A stretch of 57,976 bases of DNA. It comes from Candidatus Altarchaeales archaeon WOR_SM1_SCG (GTDB lineage: Archaea > Altiarchaeota > Altiarchaeia > IMC4 > WOR-SM1-SCG). The translations under genes were made by a program, and so were the position numbers. The stretch lies in contig MCBE01000234.1 of NCBI GenBank assembly GCA_001723845.1, forward strand, positions 1 to 57,976, read 5' to 3'. Of this stretch, positions 44,415 to 53,719 are shown piece after piece. How positions within the stretch are numbered: the stretch's first letter is position 1; each line of letters starts with the position of its first letter. The notes under the pieces are model-generated. The model was not told where the DNA came from, made no database searches, and saw only the letters and a program-made list of their open reading frames with translations.

Positions 44415-45233
44415 CTAAACAATTTTTGTCTCTTCAACCCTGCCGTCGGGATAGTTTATTACTCTGTAAACCTCCTCATCGTTTTTTGTAGAGTACCAAT
44501 CATAAGTTTTTGTTCCGTCAACACTTACCAGAAGATACCTGATATGGCACATATCTTTTCCTTTAAATTCAACAACACCCTGGGCCCCGTATTTATTTGG
44601 CGCATTCGTGCTGCACCAATCAACATCTTCTTCCGGTTCTTTTGTTTCATTTTCAATTAACTCTTCTCCATCATCCCAGAATGTTTCATTTTCAATTAAC
44701 TCTCCGGAAGTATCCTCATCGGATGTCTCCTCTTCTTCATACATGTCTTTAACCATGCACCACAAAAATATATCATAAATTTTGCCGCCGCATATCACAT
44801 AGACAACTATTCTTTTTGATCCATCGCCGGAGTGTTTTTTTTCAGGAATGAATGTGTATTGGACGGTTTTATTCTCTTTTAAGTTTAACATGAAATCCCC
44901 GCTTAAAAGAAAATAATTTTTTTCATTTTCAACCGGGTGAAACAAAAGTTCCGGAGTTTTTGGATATTCTTCAAGATATATGCGATATGTGCAGTTTACC
45001 TGCTTTCTCTCGTGCGAGGCAGAAACCGTGAATGAAATGTTATATGTATTGCCGATGAGCATCTCTTCCGGGAGGTTCGCATGATTGGCAAAATAAACCT
45101 CAGAAAAGGAATCATCCTTTGCAGGCGTTGTCATAATCAGGTAGACCGCAAAAACAACTGCAAAAATTGAGGCACACGCAAACAAAATCACTGCAATATT
45201 CCATAATTTATTATTTGAATGTTCTTCACTCAT
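44415..45233 (-). CDS. DUF1616-like membrane-anchored protein
   Basis: A 272-aa protein. A membrane segment near the N-terminus (about 15-37: AVILFACASIFAVVFAVYLIM) is followed by an extracytoplasmic beta domain (FANHANLPEEMLIGNTYNISFTVSASHE), which fits the DUF1616 pattern found near archaeal exosortases. A Glu-rich linker and a C-terminal beta domain with WCSTNAPNKYGAQGVVEF come after. The ATG at 45233 was chosen over 45254 because the latter adds no recognisable sequence. It is probably an accessory of the surface-protein sorting locus. Confidence 0.65.
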   Translation of the reverse strand: MSEEHSNNKLWNIAVILFACASIFAVVFAVYLIMTTPAKDDSFSEVYFANHANLPEEMLIGNTYNISFTVSASHERKQVNCTYRIYLEEYPKTPELLFHPVENEKNYFLLSGDFMLNLKENKTVQYTFIPEKKHSGDGSKRIVVYVICGGKIYDIFLWCMVKDMYEEEETSDEDTSGELIENETFWDDGEELIENETKEPEEDVDWCSTNAPNKYGAQGVVEFKGKDMCHIRYLLVSVDGTKTYDWYSTKNDEEVYRVINYPDGRVEETKIV

Positions 45234-45311
45234 ATTAGATATTAAATATAACACAATTTAACAATAATTTTTAAATTATCCCGCATCATTATTTTTTTAA
45301 AATTTTTTCAT

Positions 45312-46103
45312 TTATTTTTTCCATAATTTATTGTAAAATATTAAAACAAGCGACAGACCAATGATTAAGACCTCAATAATAACACCGAAAATCCCGAATT
45401 TATCTATTAACTGCTTTCCTATGATTCCTGATTTTTCCTTTTGCTTATACATCACGGGAACTATTTCCGAGGCAAAATCATTGAGCGTGTTTACTGCATT
45501 CGTTTCGTCGGGGTCATTGTAATAAACGGGTGCGGAAATCATGACAACAACCGAATTTTTAACATTTCTTTGAAGCCCCGAACCCCACATATACCAGTAC
45601 ATAACAACTTCTTTTGCATTTCCTTTTTGAACATAAATTTTATTGACATACATTTCCCCGCTCCAGTTTACCGGCGTTATATTTTCAGTTCCCTTTCCCG
45701 TAACATTCCATTTATTTGCGCGATAGCAAACTTCCGGTCTGTGCAGGACGGTCTCATTTTCGCTTTTTATAAGCACAAACTGGACACTCCGGCTTCCGTT
45801 GTAGTATTTTCTCAGAAGCACGGTATCTGTTTTAAATGCTTCCGTTGCTCTTTTTTCATCGGAACCGTACTGCACCCCGTTCCAGCTGCATAAATTTTCC
45901 GGGAATTCATTTAATATTGTCCTGTCATAAAAATTGAACGCGGAATACACATGAACTTCATTCGGAGTTTTATGATGCAAATTGGTGTCTATGATACCGA
46001 CATTTAAAAATATATCCTCAGGTGATGAAAGAAGGATAATTACTGCGTTTACCAGTAAAAGTAATCCGATTACCGTGCCGTATTCCTCTAAAATATGCTG
46101 CAT
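45312..46103 (-). CDS. EpsI-like exosortase-associated protein
   Basis: A 263-aa protein with an N-terminal membrane segment (VIGLLLLVNAVIILL) and a C-terminal one (IIEVLIIGLSLVLIFY). Its extracytoplasmic domain contains HRPEVCYRANKW, the conserved EpsI/DUF3485 signature, and VVMYWYMWGSGLQRN. It overlaps the exosortase gene by 16 bases, so the two are translationally coupled. In bacteria EpsI domains accompany exosortases in exopolysaccharide and sorting loci. Confidence 0.82.
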   Translation of the reverse strand: MQHILEEYGTVIGLLLLVNAVIILLSSPEDIFLNVGIIDTNLHHKTPNEVHVYSAFNFYDRTILNEFPENLCSWNGVQYGSDEKRATEAFKTDTVLLRKYYNGSRSVQFVLIKSENETVLHRPEVCYRANKWNVTGKGTENITPVNWSGEMYVNKIYVQKGNAKEVVMYWYMWGSGLQRNVKNSVVVMISAPVYYNDPDETNAVNTLNDFASEIVPVMYKQKEKSGIIGKQLIDKFGIFGVIIEVLIIGLSLVLIFYNKLWKK

Positions 46104-46897
46104 TTTAAAATTTTTGCAAAAATTATCAATATAATAATTGAAATAATAAATAAAAATATGCTTGAAAAATCATGAAAAAATGTTGTTGCTGCCTCGCATC
46201 CAAAATAATTTGCGATAAGTATTGCTGATGTTACCCGCAGGGTGTTTGAAATTATTGCAACGGGCAGCGACATAAATAATACAGCCGCTTTTCTTTGTAC
46301 AGAACCTTTGATAATGTAAACAAAAATACAGGCAACCATCAAAAGCGAGATTATGCTTCTTAAACCGCTGCAAGGTATCCCTATACTTATTGCACATTCG
46401 TTAACATAAATTTCCAGCCCGTTCGCATGTAAGTTTGCGCCCAATGCCTGCGATATGAAAGCAGCACTGCTTGCTGTGAAGTGCTGTAGATAAAAACTCG
46501 CGGTGTAAAGCCCCGGAAGCGGGACCATGAATATAAGGAAGCATACGGGAAAAAGTATTTTATTCATGAATTCTCTGCCGTAAAAATGAAGGCAAAATCC
46601 AATCAGCAGGGGAATGAGAGAAATTCCTGATAAAAATAATGCTTTCCATAAAAAACCCGCCGCGTAAAGTATTAGACCGAATGCAAAAACATATATGCCC
46701 ACAGGGTCTCTCTCATGCTTTATAATCTTCAGTTCATCTCGCCTGCTCAGGATAATTAATAATGAAATTACCGGAACTAAAAAGCCGTGTGAATAGAACG
46801 GGTCGTTCCGCCATGAATCAAGAAGCCAGGTGAATGTTTGAAAATAGAGTAACAATAAAATAATTGATAAACCCGGGATTTTGTATCTGAAATTCAT
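46088..46897 (-). CDS. Exosortase/archaeosortase family transpeptidase
   Basis: A 269-aa polytopic membrane protein with about eight segments. The catalytic cysteine lies in IGIPCSGLRSI, the conserved Arg in ISNTLRVTSA, and the His in FFHDFSSIFLF. This is the Cys-Arg-His set of exosortases. It would cleave the C-terminal sorting signal of surface proteins and attach them, probably to lipid. The neighbouring beta-helix protein ends in a fitting signal. Confidence 0.92.
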   Translation of the reverse strand: MNFRYKIPGLSIILLLLYFQTFTWLLDSWRNDPFYSHGFLVPVISLLIILSRRDELKIIKHERDPVGIYVFAFGLILYAAGFLWKALFLSGISLIPLLIGFCLHFYGREFMNKILFPVCFLIFMVPLPGLYTASFYLQHFTASSAAFISQALGANLHANGLEIYVNECAISIGIPCSGLRSIISLLMVACIFVYIIKGSVQRKAAVLFMSLPVAIISNTLRVTSAILIANYFGCEAATTFFHDFSSIFLFIISIIILIIFAKILKCSIF

Positions 46898-46922
46898 TGT
46901 ACAATTATTTTTTAATTATTTT

Positions 46923-48134
46923 TTAGAGTTTACTCTTTCGCCCAAACCTTATAAAACCGTACAAAACAAACAACCCAAAAGAGAAAAGAACCAGTGTTTC
47001 TGCCTCGGGGTAAATGTAAAATCCAAAAGTCCCAACATTCAGCGAATCAACATCATCCCTGTAGGCATCATACCTGCCGTCGCAGTCAATATCTAAAACC
47101 ATATCGTAATTTCCCGCATCTCCTGCAATCGGCTTCCAGATTGATGCGTTCAGGTTTCCGGAACCATTCGTGGTTTTTGAATAACACTTTCCTATATTAA
47201 AATCATCGCCGTCACTCCAATTCGTGTCGCTAACAATACAAACACAAACACTTACATTCTTTCTTGCCAATTTATCGCTGTATGCATAAACCCAAACCCC
47301 TGTATCAAATTCATCATCCAAGCCGGAAGAATTTGAAGAGTTAATTTCCGGGTTGCAGTGGAAGGTGCAGTTACCGGTACCGGGATCTGCCCAGTTTTTT
47401 GTGTTATCGCAGGTGTTGTTGTCATCCGCTAAATCTCCATCATTATTATCTGTCTTGCTGTCAATATCCCTGTCAGTATTGAAACAGATAACATTCCCGG
47501 TTAAATTGCTTGAATTACTATTTTCTGTGAAGTAAATTCCATCATAACTACCAGAATGACCATTATTTATAATCCTATTGCCCAAAACCTTATTGGAATC
47601 CGAATTGCTGATATATATTCCATGCATTGAATTATTATTTATTGAATTATTTATTAAATTATTGGAATCAGAACTAAGAAGATATATCCCATACTCCAAG
47701 TTATTTTTTACTGTATTATTTTCTAAATTATTAAAATCAGCATTATTATGAAGATAAATCCCTCTACTAAAGTCTGCAATTAAACAGTTTTTGACCGTGT
47801 TGTTTTCTTTATCATTTAGATTAATTCCATAAGTGCTGCTTGTCTTGTTTCCATCTATCATGTAATCCTGGCAGTCAAATGTTATATTGTTGTTATCCCA
47901 GTCAATGCACGTCCCTGTTGTTGAAATATCCTGTGTCAAATAAACAATATCTTCAGGATTTGCAGAATTTATCGTATCCGTGCAATTAGTGCAATTAGTG
48001 CAATTATAATCTGCCGCATCCACACCCCCGACCAAAAACACAAAAACAAAAACCAGAGATGCCACTGCTGCAATCAACCGCTGCCGGTTTTTTATCCTCC
48101 TTTGCACAAATTTATTTATCCCGTCCATTTTCAT
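46923..48134 (-). CDS. Secreted right-handed beta-helix protein with PEP-CTERM-like sorting tail
   Basis: A 403-aa protein. It has a signal peptide (about 18-40), then a Cys-rich NCTNCTNCTD start and parallel beta-helix repeats (about 60-215) of the form NNLENNTVKNNLEYGIYLLSS. There are many NxT/NxS sequons. The C-terminal part (about 280-370) is a separate domain with acidic metal-like loops (DIDCDGRYDAYRDD). The tail reads YPEAET, then a hydrophobic stretch and RFGRKSKL, the Pro-Glu + transmembrane + basic layout of exosortase substrates. It lies 25 bases upstream of the exosortase gene. A surface carbohydrate-binding or structural role is inferred. Confidence 0.82.
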   Translation of the reverse strand: MKMDGINKFVQRRIKNRQRLIAAVASLVFVFVFLVGGVDAADYNCTNCTNCTDTINSANPEDIVYLTQDISTTGTCIDWDNNNITFDCQDYMIDGNKTSSTYGINLNDKENNTVKNCLIADFSRGIYLHNNADFNNLENNTVKNNLEYGIYLLSSDSNNLINNSINNNSMHGIYISNSDSNKVLGNRIINNGHSGSYDGIYFTENSNSSNLTGNVICFNTDRDIDSKTDNNDGDLADDNNTCDNTKNWADPGTGNCTFHCNPEINSSNSSGLDDEFDTGVWVYAYSDKLARKNVSVCVCIVSDTNWSDGDDFNIGKCYSKTTNGSGNLNASIWKPIAGDAGNYDMVLDIDCDGRYDAYRDDVDSLNVGTFGFYIYPEAETLVLFSFGLFVLYGFIRFGRKSKL

Positions 48135-48207
48135 TTAAAATTTTATTTATTATTTCTTATTAAATTTACAAAAACTTTAATAATTTAAATTAGATTTATT
48201 ATTTAAA

Positions 48208-48516
48208 TCATGAATAAAATATTAATTTTATCCCGATGGTTACGAGTACTGCAAATATTGCCCCCAATGTTATGCGAAGTTCTGTGCGAACTGCCCTGAA
48301 TTCATTGTGCATTTCTCTCTGGAGCGAATCAAATTTAAAATCTATTTTTTCATCCAATGAATCAAATTTTGTGTCTGTTACTGCAACATCTTTTTCAATC
48401 TTATAATATTTCTCTGCCAATTCATTGATAGGTATCTCCTTATGTTCGGATTCTAATTTCTTAATCCTATTCAACAATTCCTCATATTGATTTATGGTGA
48501 TGTGCGTGTTTGCCAT
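48208..48516 (-). CDS. Small coiled-coil protein with C-terminal membrane anchor
   Basis: A 102-aa protein. Residues 1-75 are charged and helical (QYEELLNRIKKLESEHKEI, then DTKFDSLDEKIDFKFDSLQREM). Residues about 80-100 form one membrane segment (LRITLGAIFAVLVTIGIKLIFYS). The ATG at 48516 was chosen over 48576 because it follows an AT-rich leader. It resembles the heptad-repeat-plus-anchor proteins often found in archaeal genomes. The function is unknown. Confidence 0.65.
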   Translation of the reverse strand: MANTHITINQYEELLNRIKKLESEHKEIPINELAEKYYKIEKDVAVTDTKFDSLDEKIDFKFDSLQREMHNEFRAVRTELRITLGAIFAVLVTIGIKLIFYS

Positions 48517-48623
48517 TAAAATAATTAATGATTTAAAGTTAATAAAGTATTTCAAATCCGAATAAATACGGTTCATTAAACCTTAATTCAATTAAAAATT
48601 AAATTTTATAAACAAACAGGAAA

Positions 48624-50663
48624 ATGACAAATAAAATAAAAATTGCGGCAATTCTCTGCGCACTTCTTTTACTCATCGTCTTGCTGAAATTCACATGGCT
48701 CTGCGGGTTTCTCCTAATTTTTTTTATCCCGGGTTTTGCCCTTACGCTTGTGCTTTTCAGGGACATTGCAGTAGACGAGAGAATTGGCGTGGCTGTAATT
48801 TTGAGTATCTCAATTAATATATTAACAATTTTTGCGGCAAATTACTTTCTTGACATTGAAATTACGAAACATAACATAACGGCTTTAATGTTACTGGTCT
48901 CTCTTTTATTTTTAGTTTTATTTTTAGTTTTTCTATATTTCAGGACTCAAGAATCTTTCAAAATTAAAAATTTAATAAATAATTTCAAGGTAAACAGAAA
49001 TGATGTGCTAAAGTCCCTGCTTTTGATTTCAACACTTGTACTGGTCTTTAATCTTATTTACGCTGCACACTGGGATTATTTGTACCCGTACCATACCGAC
49101 GAATGGGAGAACCTGGCTGAGGCGGTTGCCATAATGGAGAATCATGCCCTGCTAAATAAAGCCCCGAACTGCAAGGATATAAAGAAGAAAATTGATCTGG
49201 AAATCGGCTCTCATATATTTTTAGCGGAATTGTTTTTACTTACGGGCGCAGACCCCGTGACAACTTACAAATATCTTCCCGCTCTTTTTGCTGCAATTTC
49301 CGCATTTATGCTTTTTCTTGTTGTAAAGAGGTATAACTTTTATGCGGCAATTCTCTCCATGATTTTTTTTGCATCCCTCAAAACCAATATCTCAATTATG
49401 GGTATCTGGCTCTTTGCACCATTAACGATGAGCATTGCATTTATTTACGCAATCACATTCATGTTTCTTTATGCAATTGAAAATAAATTCGCATCTTTTT
49501 TGGGAGCATCCGCATCACTTCTTGCCCTCGCGCTGATCCATCCGATTTCAGCGGTTTTTGTTTATATGATTCTCTCATTGTACATAATCCTTAAATTTAT
49601 TTATTATTTATTTGAGCTTTTAAAAAAGTTATTGCTCGGGGGAGATAAAAAGGAAATGTTCTTTACATGGAAAAACACCACCGGATTTATAATATTATTT
49701 TTAATCCCGTTTATCTCTTTTATCTATTTTATGGCAATTCTTTCAAAAGGGACAACGGCAGATACAATAAACTGGTTTATCACGAAATTCATCATATTTC
49801 CAAAATCAACCGGCGTAAGCAGTTTGGTTTACGAGCCGGCATACCTCCCGGATATTTACGGGATTCTTGGTATCGGGCTTGCTGTGATTGGAATTTTATA
49901 TATTATTTACATGAGAAAGAAATGGAAGCATTCCGGTTTTCTTATTGCCGCCGCTTTAACGGGAATAATTAATTTAATTCTTTTTCATTTCCCGGGCATC
50001 GGCTCATCCTTGCTTAATCTCGCAGCATTCCCGTTCCGGGTATTTGCCTTAAATTTGACATTCAACCTCCCTGGGAATTTCGCGATACTTATATTCTATG
50101 AGCGATTCATATATTACACCATGGTATTTATTGTGCCGCTGTCAGCACTCGGATTATACGCATCGGCTTCTGCCGTTATTAATGCTTGCACTTTCGCAAT
50201 TAATATTGCCAAAATCAAAATTTTAAATAAAATTCACCGGCATATTTGTATTTTATTGTGCATCGCCTTTACGATTCTTGTATTCACAACAGTATTTTCC
50301 GGCTATTATGATGAAAAGGAAAAATTATATAAAATGATTACCGACGAGGACTATGAAGCGATAAAATGGATTGAAGAAAACAAGGGGCGAGGGCATGTAA
50401 TACTTGCAAGAACAGAGGTTTCCATGGCAGTATACTCAATAAGCAGGAATTATGTTGTTGCAGGGACATCACACGAGGATAACTGCCCCGGAGAAAATGT
50501 TAAGGATATTCACCGGTTTTTCATGGGAAACTGCAATGAGCGGACGGCAATTCTGAAAAAGCACGATGTTGATTATGTAATAACTGATTTTGAAATACCC
50601 TGCAATTTAAAAGAAATATACCGAAATGAAAAAAATTACATTTATGAGGTTAATATGTCATAA
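48624..50663 (+). CDS. Polytopic GT-C-type glycosyltransferase-like membrane protein
   Basis: A 679-aa protein with about a dozen membrane segments and a short soluble C-terminus (about 560-679). The first large extracytoplasmic loop has YPYHTDEWENLAEA, in which the Asp-Glu pair fits the catalytic acidic motif of GT-C glycosyltransferases (ArnT/PMT/GT39-like). The soluble tail contains DYEAIKWIEENKGRGHVILAR and NYVVAGTSHED, a pattern seen in such enzymes. It would use a lipid-linked sugar to glycosylate surface proteins or lipids, in line with the nearby epimerase and sequon-rich exosortase substrate. Confidence 0.7.
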   Translation: MTNKIKIAAILCALLLLIVLLKFTWLCGFLLIFFIPGFALTLVLFRDIAVDERIGVAVILSISINILTIFAANYFLDIEITKHNITALMLLVSLLFLVLFLVFLYFRTQESFKIKNLINNFKVNRNDVLKSLLLISTLVLVFNLIYAAHWDYLYPYHTDEWENLAEAVAIMENHALLNKAPNCKDIKKKIDLEIGSHIFLAELFLLTGADPVTTYKYLPALFAAISAFMLFLVVKRYNFYAAILSMIFFASLKTNISIMGIWLFAPLTMSIAFIYAITFMFLYAIENKFASFLGASASLLALALIHPISAVFVYMILSLYIILKFIYYLFELLKKLLLGGDKKEMFFTWKNTTGFIILFLIPFISFIYFMAILSKGTTADTINWFITKFIIFPKSTGVSSLVYEPAYLPDIYGILGIGLAVIGILYIIYMRKKWKHSGFLIAAALTGIINLILFHFPGIGSSLLNLAAFPFRVFALNLTFNLPGNFAILIFYERFIYYTMVFIVPLSALGLYASASAVINACTFAINIAKIKILNKIHRHICILLCIAFTILVFTTVFSGYYDEKEKLYKMITDEDYEAIKWIEENKGRGHVILARTEVSMAVYSISRNYVVAGTSHEDNCPGENVKDIHRFFMGNCNERTAILKKHDVDYVITDFEIPCNLKEIYRNEKNYIYEVNMS

Positions 50664-50847
50664 ATGCCGCAATCTGCAAGAAAATATAATAATTCTTTAA
50701 AAATCCTTTTTTAAGTTTTAATACTATTATATTATATAACAAAATTATTGAAAAATTATTCCCGGAAATTATTCGGAAATAAATCATTTTTTTAATTTTA
50801 AATGTAATATAATAAATCCAATAAAATAAAATAAAAATTTTAAGGGG

Positions 50848-51084
50848 ATGATAACCACAACAACCACAACCACAACAACAGTAACTCTCGCAACAAACGC
50901 AGGAGTTGGAGAGGGTATTTTTTTAGTCGCGCTTCTTATAGTTTTGCTTTCGCTTAAAGAGATTTTTGATGCAGATAAAAACAAGTCCTCAGGTTCATTT
51001 GTAGCAACCGTGACTTATACGATTATCCCCTTGATATCGGTATTTTTCATTATTGTTGCTCAAAAAGTAATTGAAATATGGTAA
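50848..51084 (+). CDS. Small membrane protein with a Thr run
   Basis: A 78-aa protein. Residues 3-11 are nine Thr encoded by ACA/ACC repeats. Two hydrophobic segments (GIFLVALLIVLLSLKEIF and VTYTIIPLISVFFIIVAQKVIEI) are joined by a hydrophilic loop. The last codons overlap the start of the receptor gene by seven bases, which suggests that the two are made together. No family was recognised. Confidence 0.6.
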   Translation: MITTTTTTTTTVTLATNAGVGEGIFLVALLIVLLSLKEIFDADKNKSSGSFVATVTYTIIPLISVFFIIVAQKVIEIW

Positions 51085-53708
51085 AAATGTACAAACTAAC
51101 AGGTAAATTTAAGGCAGGTATGCCGGTTTTTCTTTTGTTCGGGTTAATTTTAATTGGGCTAATCAATCCTGTTTCGGGCGCGGTTGTAGTTTCAATAGAT
51201 TCTGATAAAAATAATTACTACCTGGGAGATACCGTGCAGTTCACAATCACCGTGGACATAGCAAATGAAGATACATGCGCCATAACACAGGCACAATTGG
51301 AAATTCACGACGGCAGTTCAATTACCTGCAATTTACCCGTAATTTACGGGAATTACGGGAATTACGGGAATTGCAATCTCCTGATATATATGACCGAGAC
51401 CCATCACGATGATTGCCTGGCTTACGGGGGGAATAATTTATTAACATATACGGTTGAATGGAAAATCCCTCTAAACTGGAGTGCAAGCCAGGAGCATGCC
51501 AATGTAACCGTGACCTTTGAAGGCAGCGAATACAGCAGCGAGACAACATTTTTTATATTCGGTATCCTTGCAGGAGACCCGATTGAATTGATAAAAGCAG
51601 CAGATACACAAACTGCAAAAAAAGGCGAAATTATTAAATACACCGTAAGTGTTGAAAACAATGATAATCAGCCGCTGAATGTATTTCTCAACGATACGGC
51701 GGACGATGACCTTAAATTCGTGGGTAATGTTACTGTAAACTGCAATTGCTCGGGATATATTTACAATGAAACCCCCTGGTTTTTCACAACCGACCCGCAA
51801 GAGCGTGCAACTGACTGGTGGGTTAATTTAACGAATCTTCCGCCCGGCTGTAAATGCACTGTGATAACAACGGCGGAAGTGATGAATATGACCGGCTCCT
51901 CAATTTTAAATAAGGTTACTGCAAAATCAAACAACCAAACACACGGTGCAATTGATGAATCAAAAATTACCGTAAGTTTTCCTGAAGTAGAGAAAGAAGA
52001 GCCTGAAAAGAAAGGCAAAGGCGTCACATACGGTCCCGTATCAACAATAGAGCCGGTAACTATTGTAACGGAGAAAAAAATTTTAACAAATATTACCGAT
52101 ACAATAACTCCGGGAACGCAATGCTTTAATATAAAATCCTTGATCCAGAGGTTTGAAGACGGGAAATTGGAATATGAATTGGAAAAGAATTTGACAAACA
52201 CTTCCTTCAATTTAATGCTTCCCAACGGGACATATACCGAATCAAAAACCGGGAAAAACGGTGAATTTTGCTTTGATTTTGAATGCGGGGATTATGAAAT
52301 TAACATAAGTTATGAAGATTTTGAAAAATATATAAAATCATTCAGGGCGACTTACGGGAATCTTTACATAACTCCTGATGATTTTGAGGCAAACACAGGC
52401 GATGCGTTGACCTACATTGTAACGGATAAAGATAAAAATCCTGTCGGTGATGTGCTTGTAAATGTCACGCTTCCCGGAGAAATGTTGCAATTCACAACAC
52501 TTGATGACGGGAAAGTTGAATTCAACACAGGGGAAGAAGAGGGCGGTTATAAAATATCTGCAGGGAAACACTGCTACGATGAAGGCACGCTCCAGGGAGT
52601 AATTAAAAGAGAAATTACCTGCGGGGACGGAACATGCGAAGGCAATGAAAACTGCGAAAACTGCCCCGGCGACTGCGGCTCCTGCCCTGTGCCGGAATTA
52701 ATGATTGATTGTACGAAAGAAGTCAAAGCCGGCGGGAAAATAACCTGCAAAGTTACGGACGAACAGGGTAATCCGGTTCCGGGCGCGACTGTCAAATTAA
52801 CCGATGGAAGTATCTACTCAACGGACACCGGGGGTAGCGTTGAATTCACTGCCGGGCAGGCAGGCGAAATTGATGCCTATGCAGATAAAGAAGGTTATGC
52901 GCAAAGTAAAAAGGAAAAGATTATTGTAACCATGAAAGGATGCCTGCTGATTAATGTAAAAATTCTCTCAATATGCGGGTATTGGTGGCTTATTTTAATT
53001 TTATTAATAATTGTTTTAATTTTATTTATATTACTTATGAAAAAGAAAAAGACCGCTTCCGACCTGGAGTTTTTATTAAACGCGGAATCGGAAGAACAAT
53101 TAGATAAGGTTCTTGATAAATTTAAGAAGATTTATGTGACTCCCAAAACTTACGAAGAGTATATGAAAGTTACGGGTAAAACGGTTGACGAGCGCATAGA
53201 AGAAATTGAACTCAATGATAAAGGAAAGGAATATATGGAAAGCGTAAATGATGAAACCGTTGCCATTGCAATGCAGCTTTCTGCAAATATAGTTTTAACT
53301 GAGAGCGAAGAAAGAAAAAAGATTGCAGAGGATAATAAATTAAATGTGTTTAATCTTGAAGAAGTAGTTATCATCAAAAAGAAAAAGACAGTTGCTGATC
53401 TTGAATTTTTACTGACCGCGGTTTCAGAGGATAAACTTGGTGAAATTCTTGATAAATTCAAGAAAATTTATGTAACGCCGTTTACTTATGATGAGATTGC
53501 AAAAATTGGAGGTGAAGTTGACGAGCGCATAGAAGAGACAAAACTCAATGATAAAGGAAAGGAATATATGGAAAGCGTAAAGGATGAGACCGTTTCTCTT
53601 GCAATGCAGATCAGTGCGGAAATCTTTTTAACGGAAAATGATGCGCGAAGAAAGATTGCCGGGGAGAAGGAATTTAAGGTGCTGGATTTTGAGGAGGCGA
53701 AAGGATAA
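51078..53708 (+). CDS. Surface Ig-like receptor with tandem cytoplasmic PIN-like domains
   Basis: An 876-aa protein with a signal peptide (about 12-34). It carries a string of extracellular beta domains: a DUF11-like repeat (about 165-290: AKKGEIIKYTVSVENNDNQPLN), carboxypeptidase-regulatory-like folds (about 430-515, 545-620), and a Cys-rich CGDGTCEGNENCENCPGDC segment (about 515-533). One membrane segment follows (about 636-658). The cytoplasmic tail holds two similar units of about 105 residues. Each has a DLEFLL start, an IYVTPxTYxE segment, and the closing ETVxxAMQxSAxIxLTExxxRxKIA, which is the pattern of PIN ribonuclease domains. Acidic positions are largely kept. PIN identity is inferred by eye. 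Confidence 0.7.
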   Translation: MVKMYKLTGKFKAGMPVFLLFGLILIGLINPVSGAVVVSIDSDKNNYYLGDTVQFTITVDIANEDTCAITQAQLEIHDGSSITCNLPVIYGNYGNYGNCNLLIYMTETHHDDCLAYGGNNLLTYTVEWKIPLNWSASQEHANVTVTFEGSEYSSETTFFIFGILAGDPIELIKAADTQTAKKGEIIKYTVSVENNDNQPLNVFLNDTADDDLKFVGNVTVNCNCSGYIYNETPWFFTTDPQERATDWWVNLTNLPPGCKCTVITTAEVMNMTGSSILNKVTAKSNNQTHGAIDESKITVSFPEVEKEEPEKKGKGVTYGPVSTIEPVTIVTEKKILTNITDTITPGTQCFNIKSLIQRFEDGKLEYELEKNLTNTSFNLMLPNGTYTESKTGKNGEFCFDFECGDYEINISYEDFEKYIKSFRATYGNLYITPDDFEANTGDALTYIVTDKDKNPVGDVLVNVTLPGEMLQFTTLDDGKVEFNTGEEEGGYKISAGKHCYDEGTLQGVIKREITCGDGTCEGNENCENCPGDCGSCPVPELMIDCTKEVKAGGKITCKVTDEQGNPVPGATVKLTDGSIYSTDTGGSVEFTAGQAGEIDAYADKEGYAQSKKEKIIVTMKGCLLINVKILSICGYWWLILILLIIVLILFILLMKKKKTASDLEFLLNAESEEQLDKVLDKFKKIYVTPKTYEEYMKVTGKTVDERIEEIELNDKGKEYMESVNDETVAIAMQLSANIVLTESEERKKIAEDNKLNVFNLEEVVIIKKKKTVADLEFLLTAVSEDKLGEILDKFKKIYVTPFTYDEIAKIGGEVDERIEETKLNDKGKEYMESVKDETVSLAMQISAEIFLTENDARRKIAGEKEFKVLDFEEAKG

Positions 53709-53719
53709 AATTCTAATGC

